This document shows, piece after piece, positions 23,935 through 33,271 of a stretch of 64,000 nucleotides of DNA (the first letter of the stretch is position 1; the number at the start of each line of letters is the position of its first letter). The notes under the pieces are model-generated. The model was not told the DNA's origin and ran no database searches. It saw only the letters and a list, made by a program, of their open reading frames with translations. The DNA comes from Sphingobacteriaceae bacterium (GTDB taxonomy: Bacteria > Bacteroidota > Bacteroidia > Sphingobacteriales > Sphingobacteriaceae): positions 1 through 64,000 of the forward strand of contig JACMJM010000051.1 of NCBI GenBank assembly GCA_014380615.1. The letters run 5' to 3'. Both the position numbers and the translations under genes were made by a program.

Positions 23935-26799
23935 CTAATGACTACTAATAAAAATCTCAGCATACTCAATTTCCGGAACACTAAAAGACACACATTTACT
24001 TGTCCCTGCATTTTCACGTTTACCTGGTATCAAAGTGCTTTTAGCTCCCCTAGTAATTTTTAAATAAACGTTCATGCCATAATAAGTATCAGGCACAGAT
24101 AAACTTACTTCCCTGTCTGTAGTTAAAAAGCACCTTTTTCCTATTACTGATAACGCAACTGTTGCCGGAATGTTCGAACTGAGCTTATACCCCTTCCATT
24201 CTATCTTTTGACCCTTGCCTAAAAACATTTCAAATCCCTCGGCCTTTTGCCTAAATACCGCATAATTTCCTTGTACGGCCATATCCCGGTATGTTAAGGG
24301 ATCATTCTTTACCGAAGAAAAAACATGGTCGGTGATTCCGTTCAGGCTTTCTACGGTAAGGCCAACAAAATCAGGACGGGCACCTTTAGGGCTTAAGGGA
24401 ATTATTTTAGTAACCGACTTTGGTTCATCTTTCGCTGTAGGCTCAAAAACGGCAACAAAGGGCTGATTCCAAGCCTCCCCTGTTTGGCGGGCCACAATGG
24501 TTGGCATCGGCAGGCGGGCAATACTATCAGGAATCATATTACCCCGAAATGATTTTGAAGCTGGAGCTTTCAGAGCAAAAATCTCTCTACCCTTTGACCC
24601 TTTCATCCACAGGTTCATAGTTACATCTTCCCTACCGGGGATACTTAATTTAAATACCGCATTGAAATCATCAGGAGTTACAACAGATTTTTTATCCCAG
24701 AAATAGTCATAAGCGAATAAATGTCCTCCTGCAAAGGATAGTTTTTCTGTTGGGGCCAAATCAAGTGGTTTCCCAGAATTATCCGTTAATGTAAGCTGTT
24801 GGCCCAGATTATGGTAAAAGTAGTCGTGAAACTTATCGCCGCCTTTCTGTTTTTTGCTTCTGAAAATATCTATATAATACCCGGTACTGTCACTTGTCCT
24901 TAATATACTGGTAAGGCGGTTCTGGTCGGATCTTGTTTCGGGCTCGATAAAAAACAAATCACCGTAAGTAACTGAGGGATAAAATCCTTGCGCTTTTCCG
25001 GATGCAGGATAACTGCTTAATACATCAAATCCGTGATTGCTTTTCATTACCGGATAGGCAGAGATTCCGTCTACAGCTACAGTATTATGAGCAGGAAACT
25101 GCGAGTAATATTCAGCATAATCCTGCTGAAAATAACTGGTACCAATACCGCTGTCTGGCCCAAACACAATCCCTTTGCCATAAATCTCCATCGAGATTCC
25201 GTTAGCATGCATGTGATTACCCTTAGAACCGGCCATAGCCACCATTAAGCCATTTTTAGAGTCGAAGCCATTGCGTTGAGCGAAGTAACTTACATTGGTT
25301 GCAAAAAACACCGGGCTTACATATTCTTCTATCTTACCAGGAAGAACTGATTCTTTTAAATCAGCGTGGCTTTCGGGTCTCAACACTGCCTGCAAGCCGG
25401 ACTTTTCGCCTCCCCCACCCTGCATCTTCAGATTTCTTTCTGAATAAAATTTCTCAAGAGTTTTGATATATCTGGTAAATGTAGCTTCCTGTAAAGTCTT
25501 GTTATTTTTTTTTGCGTTCGCTACCAGATCAAACGCTGGAGCCAGCGATATGGTTCTGTAATAAGAATCACCAAAAGCAGAGGTATACCCGTTCGGAAAT
25601 AGATATTGCGCTATTGCCGGAACTGCTCTTTCGATTAAAGGCATTCCTGGTAAAATATCATGATTGTATTGCTGATCAAAGAAAGTCACAAATCCGGTAA
25701 AATCGCCAATTACGCCTTGCGCATAGCCAGGGCATTCGTTCCAGGTGGCGGCCACCGGATCGTACCCGCGATTGAGTATGTCGGTAAGAGACCATTGCTT
25801 TTCTGAGCTTTTATTTAATACCTGGTCTATGTAATGCTGGCTTCCTTTATGGTCGGGATAAACACTATTATCTTCAAGAACTAAGGCAATATTCAGAATA
25901 TTCCTTGCTTCCATCAGATTCCAATTATTGTAGGCTACACCATGCTTAATTTGAACCTCTGCCCATTTCTTAAGGGTCTCTGTATAAACCGGTATTTTTG
26001 CGGGAGAGCGTTTCTGTATGTAATTAAAAAGATAATCGTAAGCATTTGTGATACTTCCGAGTATCGCCACCTCCTGTATCACTTCAAAAGTTGAAAGCCC
26101 TACTATGGTTTGATGGTGCCCGTGAGTAAGATCGATGGGTGGTTTACGATAATACATTCCCGACATATAGGTATCAAAAATATTGTAGGCGAAGCGGGCG
26201 TATTTCTCTTCACCGCTTATCCAGTAAAGAATTGAAGCATTGGCCGCCATCTGCAGGATGCCTGCATTTATAGACTCGAGCGTACGGCCGGTCTTTGCTA
26301 TTTCGGCCCATTCAAAGGGTTGGCCTGGTTTTGAGCGGTTCACCAGGTAAACACCCCTTGGATCATCACTAAAGGGCAACAGATCTTCCAGTTTGGGAGC
26401 CCCGTAAATGGTTACATTATCACGCGCCCCGGGGAAACGCACAGTAGGCACCGGGGCATGCCCTTCTGCGTGGTCATACACTCCGGCTTTAATGTACACG
26501 TCGGTTGCATGAGTGTTCCAGTACATCTGCAAACGTGAAACAATCCAGGTACTGTCTGTTTGATGCCGGTTTACATAAGGCTCTAAACCTGCTTTTACTT
26601 TTTCAACTGTTTCTTTGGCCCAGGCCTGATTGCTGATGGTAGAATTAACTGCCTCCCGGCTGGCGCTGCCATTAGCCAAAATACGGGGATGAACCGGGCT
26701 AATGGTTGACGGCAGCCTGATAGTTTGAGCTAAGCCGGTGAATACTAGCCCGAAGAAGAAGCTGGTTATAAAAAAAAATCGATTAATATTTCTTAGCAC
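23935..26799 (-). CDS. Heparinase II/III-family polysaccharide lyase
   Basis: 954 residues with signal peptide (cleavage after TGLAQ, about 25). Residues 30-480 are helical, forming an alpha/alpha toroid with the conserved patches HGVAYNNWNLMEARN (286-300), TWNECPGYAQGVIGDF (352-367) and SAFGDSYYRT (407-416). The C-terminal part is the heparinase II/III beta-sandwich, beginning GLMVAMAGSKGNHMHANGIS, where the His of NHMHANG (about 528-534) and the following FGPDSGIG match the hallmark H-x-D/A-N-x-x-x-E and DPG patterns. These lyases break bonds next to uronic acids in glycosaminoglycan-like, ulvan or alginate-type chains; which subfamily cannot be decided here. It would act in the periplasm or at the surface. 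It is followed by the LacI-type gene. Confidence 0.85.
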   Translation of the reverse strand: MLRNINRFFFITSFFFGLVFTGLAQTIRLPSTISPVHPRILANGSASREAVNSTISNQAWAKETVEKVKAGLEPYVNRHQTDSTWIVSRLQMYWNTHATDVYIKAGVYDHAEGHAPVPTVRFPGARDNVTIYGAPKLEDLLPFSDDPRGVYLVNRSKPGQPFEWAEIAKTGRTLESINAGILQMAANASILYWISGEEKYARFAYNIFDTYMSGMYYRKPPIDLTHGHHQTIVGLSTFEVIQEVAILGSITNAYDYLFNYIQKRSPAKIPVYTETLKKWAEVQIKHGVAYNNWNLMEARNILNIALVLEDNSVYPDHKGSQHYIDQVLNKSSEKQWSLTDILNRGYDPVAATWNECPGYAQGVIGDFTGFVTFFDQQYNHDILPGMPLIERAVPAIAQYLFPNGYTSAFGDSYYRTISLAPAFDLVANAKKNNKTLQEATFTRYIKTLEKFYSERNLKMQGGGGEKSGLQAVLRPESHADLKESVLPGKIEEYVSPVFFATNVSYFAQRNGFDSKNGLMVAMAGSKGNHMHANGISMEIYGKGIVFGPDSGIGTSYFQQDYAEYYSQFPAHNTVAVDGISAYPVMKSNHGFDVLSSYPASGKAQGFYPSVTYGDLFFIEPETRSDQNRLTSILRTSDSTGYYIDIFRSKKQKGGDKFHDYFYHNLGQQLTLTDNSGKPLDLAPTEKLSFAGGHLFAYDYFWDKKSVVTPDDFNAVFKLSIPGREDVTMNLWMKGSKGREIFALKAPASKSFRGNMIPDSIARLPMPTIVARQTGEAWNQPFVAVFEPTAKDEPKSVTKIIPLSPKGARPDFVGLTVESLNGITDHVFSSVKNDPLTYRDMAVQGNYAVFRQKAEGFEMFLGKGQKIEWKGYKLSSNIPATVALSVIGKRCFLTTDREVSLSVPDTYYGMNVYLKITRGAKSTLIPGKRENAGTSKCVSFSVPEIEYAEIFISSH

Positions 26800-26845
26800 A
26801 ATTATTCCTCTTTATAGTTACGACTACCTATGACTCGTGGTGGCC

Positions 26846-26922
26846 CGTCGCCCTGAGCTTGTCGAAGGGGCGTACAATGGGCTTCATAACCCGCTCTATG
26901 CTTCGACAGAAACAGCATGACG
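26846..26922. repeat. REPIN-like inverted pair of short repeats
   Basis: Two related units of about 24 bases lie in inverted orientation: unit A at 26846-26869 (plus, CGTCGCCCTGAG...TGTCGAAG core) and unit B at 26899-26922 (minus, CGTCATGCTG...TGTCGAAG core). They share CGTC at one end and TGTCGAAG at the other. Such extragenic palindromic pairs are dispersed in many Bacteroidota genomes. This one sits in the 243-bp gap between the GH39 and heparinase-like genes. Confidence 0.6.
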
Positions 26923-27042
26923 CTACCTTTGTGCCATAAAACATTATTCTTGTCCATCATTCCACGTCATCCATCCTTAAGTGTTTGTGAAAATTACCTC
27001 CTCAGATGACGCTAACATTTTCAACGGGTTCATATTATCAGT

Positions 27043-28719
27043 TTACACCTCTCTTATCAGAACACATGTCCATGGATCGAGTTTTTTTTCAAATTTAAGG
27101 TTGCCTTTTATATCAGCCTTGAATTTTTCTTGTTTAAGGTTCATCGCCGTTTGCTTCAGTTGCTTGGTTTGCTCCCTACTTGGTGGCTCGGGGCTGCCCA
27201 TTTTTTTCCATAACGGGTATGCAAATCCGCTATCTATATTTAAAAATTCGGCCGTAACGCCAGCAGAAATTTTCAAACCGCTTAAACTTAAACTAACCTT
27301 TTTAGGAGTTCCGGTATTTAATTCGATCTCTACACTTTTACCTCCGATAGTATTTTTCATTTCCTGAGGGTAATGATAGATAAGAGCACTAATCTTTTTT
27401 GTTTTAGAGTTACGGGTAACAATCAGTCCATCCTCGCGCTTTAAAATTTCATCGCCTAATGCATTCAGCATGCGGTATCCGTGAAACGAAGGTTTAACAA
27501 TGCCCTGATAATTAATCAAGCCAAAGCCACCATGAAAAATTGAGTTACCAGCACCGCCCTCTTCAAAAACATCGGTAAAAGTCCAGTAGGCAAGTGAGTC
27601 TACTATCCCAATACTATCAAGATTAGTCTTTATAATAAAAGCAGCGGCCTGTAACGAGTCATGAGCAGGATCTCGTGGCGAAGGGCTCGAGCTCCATTCA
27701 GTAAGATGGATTTCGGCTTTAGGATAAGGACTTTGCGCTATGGTATTTTTAAGCCAGGTAAGATCTTCTTTGGTGGCATCTACTTTCCGCACTCCTTGTC
27801 CACCCTTTTTTGTTCCGGGATCAAGCGCCCAATCTGTTGGATAAGGGTGAGTAGAAATAAAATCCAGGGGAAGGTTCTCTTTTGAACAGTAGTTGATAAA
27901 ATCTTTTATCCAAACGCCTTTCCATTCAAGAGTATTAAGGTCTTTTACCGTGTGTGTTTTATGTTTTGTTTTATCCTCTATTTCACCATCAAAACGATCA
28001 TCAGGAACAAAATTACTAGTTGCAGGGCCGCCAACCCGCAAGCTTTTGTCAATTGCTTTTATGGCCATGGCAGAACTTTTATATAATTCGAAATATTGCG
28101 ATTTGGTGCCGTTCCAAAATGCTTTAAGATTTGGTTCGTTCCATACTTCGAAATACCATGTTTTTACTTCGGGTAAGCCATAGCGTGCTATACAGTGTTT
28201 AGTAAATTCGCTGACCAGTTCTCCCCATTTAGCATAGTCTTTAGGGGGTGAGGTTTGTCCTTTCCACCAGAACTGCAAGCTGGTTTCATCAGAAGCCAGG
28301 TCTTTCGGCATAAATGCGAGTTCAACGAAAGGCTTTACTCCTATGGCCAGCATTCTATCGAACAGATCATCAACATACTGCCAGTTAAACACCGGCTTCC
28401 CGTTTGCCTCGCGATATACAAACATATCGTTGTGAAACAATCCGTGGAAACGGCAATACTGAAAGCCACACAGATCTTTGCTTAATTTCATTTGCTCTAG
28501 CCATGAGGCACGTAAGCCTTCATTGGCGCGGCCGGCGCCTACACATTTGCTCCAGAAGTGTTCGAATTTTTGACCTGGGGCAGCAGCATTTACCGAAGCC
28601 AGTAATTGGTTTTGAGTATTTAGACTAAATAAGTTTGTTTCACCGCGAACAATTGTTGGGATCAGTGCTATGCCCGTTGAGGTTAAAAGGGTATCTCGTA
28701 AAAAGGTTCTTCTTTTCAT
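27043..28719 (-). CDS. GH39-like glycoside hydrolase (beta-xylosidase type)
   Basis: 558 residues. The N-terminus MKRRTFLRDTLLTSTG resembles a Tat signal (RRTFL). A clan GH-A barrel spans about 45-420: FCRFHGLFHNDMF-type block (here YCRFHGLFHNDMFVY), acid/base Glu195 in EVWNEPNLKAFW and probable nucleophile Glu341 in IHLTEWSSSPSPRDP. The motif FISTHPYPTDW between them fits GH39. A C-terminal beta domain follows (about 430-558). GH39 enzymes remove beta-xylose or related pentoses from xylans or plant glycans. The start is well supported because the ATG directly precedes the twin-arginine stretch. It is separated from the downstream lyase gene by the repeat element. Confidence 0.88.
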   Translation of the reverse strand: MKRRTFLRDTLLTSTGIALIPTIVRGETNLFSLNTQNQLLASVNAAAPGQKFEHFWSKCVGAGRANEGLRASWLEQMKLSKDLCGFQYCRFHGLFHNDMFVYREANGKPVFNWQYVDDLFDRMLAIGVKPFVELAFMPKDLASDETSLQFWWKGQTSPPKDYAKWGELVSEFTKHCIARYGLPEVKTWYFEVWNEPNLKAFWNGTKSQYFELYKSSAMAIKAIDKSLRVGGPATSNFVPDDRFDGEIEDKTKHKTHTVKDLNTLEWKGVWIKDFINYCSKENLPLDFISTHPYPTDWALDPGTKKGGQGVRKVDATKEDLTWLKNTIAQSPYPKAEIHLTEWSSSPSPRDPAHDSLQAAAFIIKTNLDSIGIVDSLAYWTFTDVFEEGGAGNSIFHGGFGLINYQGIVKPSFHGYRMLNALGDEILKREDGLIVTRNSKTKKISALIYHYPQEMKNTIGGKSVEIELNTGTPKKVSLSLSGLKISAGVTAEFLNIDSGFAYPLWKKMGSPEPPSREQTKQLKQTAMNLKQEKFKADIKGNLKFEKKLDPWTCVLIREV

Positions 28720-28975
28720 TAATATGTGTATGTGGTATATAGACGAATAAAGAGTGGATTTATACTCATCAAGAATACTTATAAATGAGATTAATCCTCA
28801 ATATACCATTCTGAGCTTTTTCCTCAAAAAAACAGTTTGAAAGTAATGAAACTCCGGGCAGGTTCCTGTTTAAAAACACCCAGAAGCAGGCTACTTTTAT
28901 CTGGCCAATAGCAATTTCATAACCGGAGTAACTTTAAACGTTGACGGGGGACATGTGGCCGGGCATTAATTAATT

Positions 28976-29341
28976 ATGGAAAATCAAAATTTTATAGAGA
29001 TTCAGCAAGTGCTGGATCTTTACTTTGAAGGGATATACCGCGGCGATGTAGAAAAGCTTGAACATGCTTTTCATCCCCATGCATTATTATTTGGCGATGT
29101 AGATCAAAACCCGTATTTCAAAACTCTGAAGGAATACCTCGAAGCAGTTAAAAACAGGCAAAGCCCTGCAGATCAGGGGGAAGCCTTTGATATGAAAGTT
29201 TATGGCATAGAAGTGTTAGGCAATCTCGCTATAGCGAAAGCAAACCTTTGTATGCTGAATTATAATTATCACGATTTCCTGTCCTTAGTCAAATCTGGCA
29301 ACCGTTGGAAGATTGTAAATAAAAGTTTTACAAATAGTTGA
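28976..29341 (+). CDS. NTF2-like protein (SnoaL / lumazine-binding-like family)
   Basis: 121 residues and the only plus-strand gene in the window. It has no signal peptide, so it is probably cytoplasmic. The pattern FIEIQQVLDLYFEGIYRGDVEKLEHAFHPHALLFG near the N-terminus and HDFLSLVKSGNRWKIVNKSF at the C-terminus is that of the NTF2-like fold, close to the putative lumazine-binding family. Known relatives include small-molecule isomerases and many proteins of unknown role. It lies between convergent and divergent minus-strand PUL genes, so it is probably an unrelated insertion in the locus. The start at 28976 leaves an ordinary ATG with no strong ribosome site visible. Confidence 0.85.
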   Translation: MENQNFIEIQQVLDLYFEGIYRGDVEKLEHAFHPHALLFGDVDQNPYFKTLKEYLEAVKNRQSPADQGEAFDMKVYGIEVLGNLAIAKANLCMLNYNYHDFLSLVKSGNRWKIVNKSFTNS

Positions 29342-29560
29342 AGACTAGGCAGTGGCTTTCCGAAACAGAAAGACAGATGCTAGCTCAACTTGATGTACCT
29401 CGAAAATTGGGTTTTTGACAGAACTTTTTATTAAGGATATAGATGTAACTGCTCCAACAACTTGTAGTCATTATTGTTGCAATCCTTCTTCAAGGCTCAT
29501 GTTAGACGGCTGATTAGGTAGAGACATTGCATGCACAAACGGATGATATGAGCAGAAGAA

Positions 29561-30433
29561 CTACTTCATCTGCTTTAAATATGTTGAAGGGAATTTTTTA
29601 ACAGACCTGATCTGAATATTTTTATAATATGCTTCTGCCCCCTCGGATTGTATTTGAATTTTTCCGCTGCTTAACGGGATGTCATTTCCTGATTCGGTGA
29701 TGCGACCACCAGTTAAAACATTAACAACTTTACCATTTACCACATGTATGCTTTTGTCGCCAATGCAGATAAGCTCCAGGGAATTCCATTCGCCGTTTGG
29801 CTTCTCAACGCCCCCATTTTGTCTTGCGTACGTTAATTCTACACTTGGTGCTTTTAACGAATACTGCCATGCTTTGTCTGCCGTCTTGATTACCGTAACA
29901 GAACTTTTGGCTCCAGCCAAACCAAAATAATCTCCCATATCGCCCTCCTGAACCTGCATTTCCTGCGACCTCATCCATACGTTCCAAAATTTACCATGCG
30001 GGCCGGTGCAATGGTAGAGAACACCATTATCACGTTTTTGGGTGAGTCTTGGCTCGTATTTCTTTTCTCCCCATTTCACCTGAAATTTAAGGTGAAAATT
30101 ACTGTATGATGCTTTAGTGGTAAGCCCCCCATACATTTGCCCGGTTATTTTTAAAATCGTTTCATCGTTTTCTATTACTGTTGAAAATACGTTTAAGGGA
30201 TCATTGTTTAAACCCAACGGAATCCCTTTCATTCCATCCCCCTTAGGATAACCAGTTAATTCAAGGCTGGTATGGGGCACGCCCATAAACTTTTCCCACT
30301 TACTTAAATTCTGATCCAGCAGAGCAACCCATCTTTTCGTTTGGGCTTTTCCCTCTATCCCCGGAAGGATCAGCAACATAAAAATAACAGTGCTTAATTT
30401 CATACGATTAGGATTTTCTTTAAAAGTATACAT
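29561..30433 (-). CDS. DUF1080 (3-keto-disaccharide hydrolase) family secreted protein
   Basis: 290 residues as opened, but the likely start is Met11 (codon at 30403), which gives a clean signal peptide MKLSTVIFMLLILPGIEGKAQ. The mature part is a LamG-type jelly roll with the DUF1080 signature: WVALLDQNLSKWEKF, then LKITGQMYGGLTTKASYSNFHLKFQVKWGEKKY, NGVLYHCTGPHG, NEWNSLELICIGDKSIHVVNGKVVN-like text, and a final IQIQSEGAEAYYKNIQIRSV. Some family members hydrolyse 3-keto-glycosides; others bind glycans. It follows the MFS transporter gene closely and is the last gene of this unit. Confidence 0.88.
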   Translation of the reverse strand: MYTFKENPNRMKLSTVIFMLLILPGIEGKAQTKRWVALLDQNLSKWEKFMGVPHTSLELTGYPKGDGMKGIPLGLNNDPLNVFSTVIENDETILKITGQMYGGLTTKASYSNFHLKFQVKWGEKKYEPRLTQKRDNGVLYHCTGPHGKFWNVWMRSQEMQVQEGDMGDYFGLAGAKSSVTVIKTADKAWQYSLKAPSVELTYARQNGGVEKPNGEWNSLELICIGDKSIHVVNGKVVNVLTGGRITESGNDIPLSSGKIQIQSEGAEAYYKNIQIRSVKKFPSTYLKQMK

Positions 30434-30486
30434 TTGAACCCATAATAAAAAAGGATGCCTGTTTCATAGTATTGGCAACATAGAAC

Positions 30487-31716
30487 TCATTGCTGTACCT
30501 TGTAAAACTTTGCACCAAACATGAAAATAATGATATAGCAAAGAATTGGAAGATAATATGCTGCAGCCACATTCTGTTCGGCAATTGCTCCCATCAGAAA
30601 TGGAAATAACGCACCGCCAACTACACCCATTGATATAAAAGAAGAGGCCTGTTGTGTACGCGAGCCCAAATTTTTGAGCCCCAAACTAAAAATAGTAGGG
30701 AACATTATGCTGAAAAAGAAATTAATCATCAACAGAGCAATGTATGATGGCCAGCCCAGGCTTTGCGCTACGATAACGCACATCAGGATATTACCTATTG
30801 CGAATGAGGCCAGTAATTTAGCAGGAGCGATAATTCTCATTAAAAACGTACCGATGAAACGGCCAGCCAGCATCATGCCCATAAACAGCACCATGAAATT
30901 CGCTGCTTTTTTATCTGTAAAACCCATTACTTCGTGGCCGTAATTGATAAAAAACGCCCATGTTCCGGATTGTGCGGCAACATTAAAAAACTGGGCTATA
31001 ACGGCCCATTTAAAATGCCTGTGAGAAAATAAACCCTTTTCAGGTACGGTATCTACGTTTACAGCATCCATATCGGCTTCTGCTACAGCGTGCGGATCTG
31101 TTGTGTGAGGAACCTTAACAAATGAGAAGGTAATAGCTATAATCGCAATTACAACCCCTATTGCAATGTAAAGGTTGGTAACGGCAGTCAAATCGGTACT
31201 TCCTTCTATATGCTTTCCGAACAGGAAGTAACTACCAATTGCAGGGCCAAGCATGGCACCTACAGCATTAAAAGACTGAGCAAAATTTATACGCTGATCG
31301 CTGGTGCGCTGATCTCCGAGTGAAGCTACAAAAGGGTGTGCAACAGTTTCGAGTGTTGATAAGCCACAGCCTACTATAAATAACGCCATGCCAAAGAACG
31401 TAAATGATGCGGCATTGGCTGCAGGGACAAATAAAAATGAGCCTATGGCAAAAAGTGACAAGCCAAGAAGAACGCCATTTTTATAGCCAAAACGTTTCAT
31501 AAACAAGCCCGCCGGGATTCCCATTACAAAATAAGCTCCGAATATGGCGAACTGAACAAAGGCTGATTGCGTTTTGCTTAGTTTTAATACATCCTGAAAA
31601 TGCTTATTTAAGGAGTCGGCCATAGTAATGGCGATACCCCAGCACATAAACAAGGAGGTAACGAAAACTAAAGTAAGGATAAACTTTTGGTCGGTAAATT
31701 TGGCTTTTTGTAACAT
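30487..31716 (-). CDS. MFS sugar transporter, FucP-like
   Basis: 409 residues with about 12 predicted membrane helices. The pattern of the fucose:proton symporter group is visible: FILTLVFVTSLFMCWGIAITMADSLNKHFQ in helix 1, SAFVQFAIFGAYFVMGIPAGLFMKRFGYKNGVLLGL in helices 2-3, FIVGCGLSTLETVAHPFVASLG, INFAQSFNAVGAMLGPAIGSY, and QAASSFISMGVVGGALFP late. It is an inner-membrane proton symporter for a monosaccharide, possibly the one released by the GH95, GH28-like or other enzymes nearby. It sits 32 bp after the GH28-like gene, in the same unit. Confidence 0.9.
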   Translation of the reverse strand: MLQKAKFTDQKFILTLVFVTSLFMCWGIAITMADSLNKHFQDVLKLSKTQSAFVQFAIFGAYFVMGIPAGLFMKRFGYKNGVLLGLSLFAIGSFLFVPAANAASFTFFGMALFIVGCGLSTLETVAHPFVASLGDQRTSDQRINFAQSFNAVGAMLGPAIGSYFLFGKHIEGSTDLTAVTNLYIAIGVVIAIIAITFSFVKVPHTTDPHAVAEADMDAVNVDTVPEKGLFSHRHFKWAVIAQFFNVAAQSGTWAFFINYGHEVMGFTDKKAANFMVLFMGMMLAGRFIGTFLMRIIAPAKLLASFAIGNILMCVIVAQSLGWPSYIALLMINFFFSIMFPTIFSLGLKNLGSRTQQASSFISMGVVGGALFPFLMGAIAEQNVAAAYYLPILCYIIIFMFGAKFYKVQQ

Positions 31717-31748
31717 GGAGGTTATTGATTAGGTTTAAGTGGTTTATT

Positions 31749-33170
31749 CTATTTGAACTGAATACCTTCGGCAAAATCGCCTATTTTGATATTTGCGTCC
31801 TTGTGATTCAGTATTTTTTTACCGTTAATATACAGATTTTCGAAAGTAAGCCCTTTAACAGAATGAGCTGCATCAAGCCCGCCAATAAATGAACCGGCAG
31901 AGTTGTTTCCGGTGTAGGTTATATTTTTAAAATAGATGTTACTGATATTACGACCAGGGCCGGTATTATATTTCTTATTATACAGCACCCTGATATTAAC
32001 AAGCTGACCCTCTTCAAAATCATCCACACGGATATTTTCATAACGAATATTCCTGATTAAATTCAAGTCTCCCCCACTAATTGCCATACAGCCTTCATAA
32101 TCGGGATCATCTTCATCCTGCTCCAAAATATCGATGTTTTTAAAGGTAATGTTTTCGATGGTATCGCCTTCAGTATTGGTATTCCCGTGAAGGCCAATAT
32201 TTGTAGGGTGGGCGATATCCGCCCAAAGCGTAGAATTTGTAATGGAATAATTGCGTGCGTTACCATAAAAATCCCAACGGTGGGCATAAATGGCAATGCA
32301 ATCGTCAGAATTGCGCATAAATACATCATCTATAACTACATCCGAGCAGCTCATCAGGTCGATACCATCGCTCCAGCCATTTGCACTAAACGATTTTAAA
32401 TTCCGGATGGTAAGATTTTGGGATGCTCCGCCATATACCGTATAGTGCTTAGGGTTGACTACTATAATACCATCTATCAACACATTCTTAGAATGCGTTA
32501 CCTCCACCCCTCTTTGCGGCTGGTCGAGAATTCCTCTTCCAATAATTCTAACATTTTCAACCCTGTCGCACACGAATTTTGCTCGTACAACGGCACCGCC
32601 TGCGATATATACTGTTTTGCCTGATGGAACCCGATATACATCTCCCGGTGAATCTTTTGGTGCGTGTACCCCGGGACCGAAATACATTACGTTGGGGTCT
32701 TTCGGATCGGGGCGATCCTTTTCAATCTCGCTGGCAAATAAGTGCAAATTATGCAGCTTATCGCCATTAAACTCAACAGAGAGTTTACTCGGCTTATCTA
32801 ACACAAAAGTGATTACGTTTCCACTAACCACAGGCTGGATGCCTTTTGATAATGGGCGCACCCTTACAGATTGCAGGGTTCCGTTATTTTTTCGCACATA
32901 AACTTCTACTTTCCCCGAGAAATCGAAATATACCATGGATGCGTCCTGCACTTTGTCCATATCCACCCGTACGATATATTCGAACAGGTCTTGCCATTCG
33001 CCGCCGGGTTTACGCACTTTTACTGTGTAATCATCATTGTGCTGGGTATAAAGTACTCCCTGAGGTGCGGGATAGGTAATAAGCTCCTGAGCTTCTATAA
33101 GAAAGGCATTAAGAACAAAAACAAAAGTGCTAAAGAATTTCTTCATGTGTGTATTTATATCAGCTATCAT
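31749..33170 (-). CDS. GH28-like right-handed beta-helix protein (polygalacturonase-related)
   Basis: 473 residues; the better start is Met9 (codon at 33146), which precedes the signal peptide MKKFFSTFVFVLNAFLIEAQ. An N-terminal beta domain (about 30-150) leads into a beta-helix (about 180-460) with many short N-x-x-I-x-N rungs. The GH28 catalytic landmarks are divergent: WSDGIDLM at 266-273 in place of NTDG, NSDDC at 287-291 in place of GDDC, and NIGLHGN at 324-330 in place of SIGSLG/GHG. The aspartates survive, so it is probably still a glycosidase, acting on galacturonic acid or another pectin-like sugar. It heads a unit with the MFS transporter and DUF1080 genes. Confidence 0.82.
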   Translation of the reverse strand: MIADINTHMKKFFSTFVFVLNAFLIEAQELITYPAPQGVLYTQHNDDYTVKVRKPGGEWQDLFEYIVRVDMDKVQDASMVYFDFSGKVEVYVRKNNGTLQSVRVRPLSKGIQPVVSGNVITFVLDKPSKLSVEFNGDKLHNLHLFASEIEKDRPDPKDPNVMYFGPGVHAPKDSPGDVYRVPSGKTVYIAGGAVVRAKFVCDRVENVRIIGRGILDQPQRGVEVTHSKNVLIDGIIVVNPKHYTVYGGASQNLTIRNLKSFSANGWSDGIDLMSCSDVVIDDVFMRNSDDCIAIYAHRWDFYGNARNYSITNSTLWADIAHPTNIGLHGNTNTEGDTIENITFKNIDILEQDEDDPDYEGCMAISGGDLNLIRNIRYENIRVDDFEEGQLVNIRVLYNKKYNTGPGRNISNIYFKNITYTGNNSAGSFIGGLDAAHSVKGLTFENLYINGKKILNHKDANIKIGDFAEGIQFK

Positions 33171-33271
33171 TAGAATTTGAATGTACTAAAATATAGCATT
33201 TGTATTACGACACTTAAAGAAACAATGTATACTCCGAATTAAAATTTATCTTGAAGAATTGCTGGTCCTTA

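Noticed and set aside
29338..29418. Short plus-strand frame after the NTF2-like gene reading QWLSETERQMLAQLDVPRKL
   Set aside because: Looks protein-like but is only about 26 codons, lacks a start, and is out of frame with the gene before it; not enough to call a remnant.
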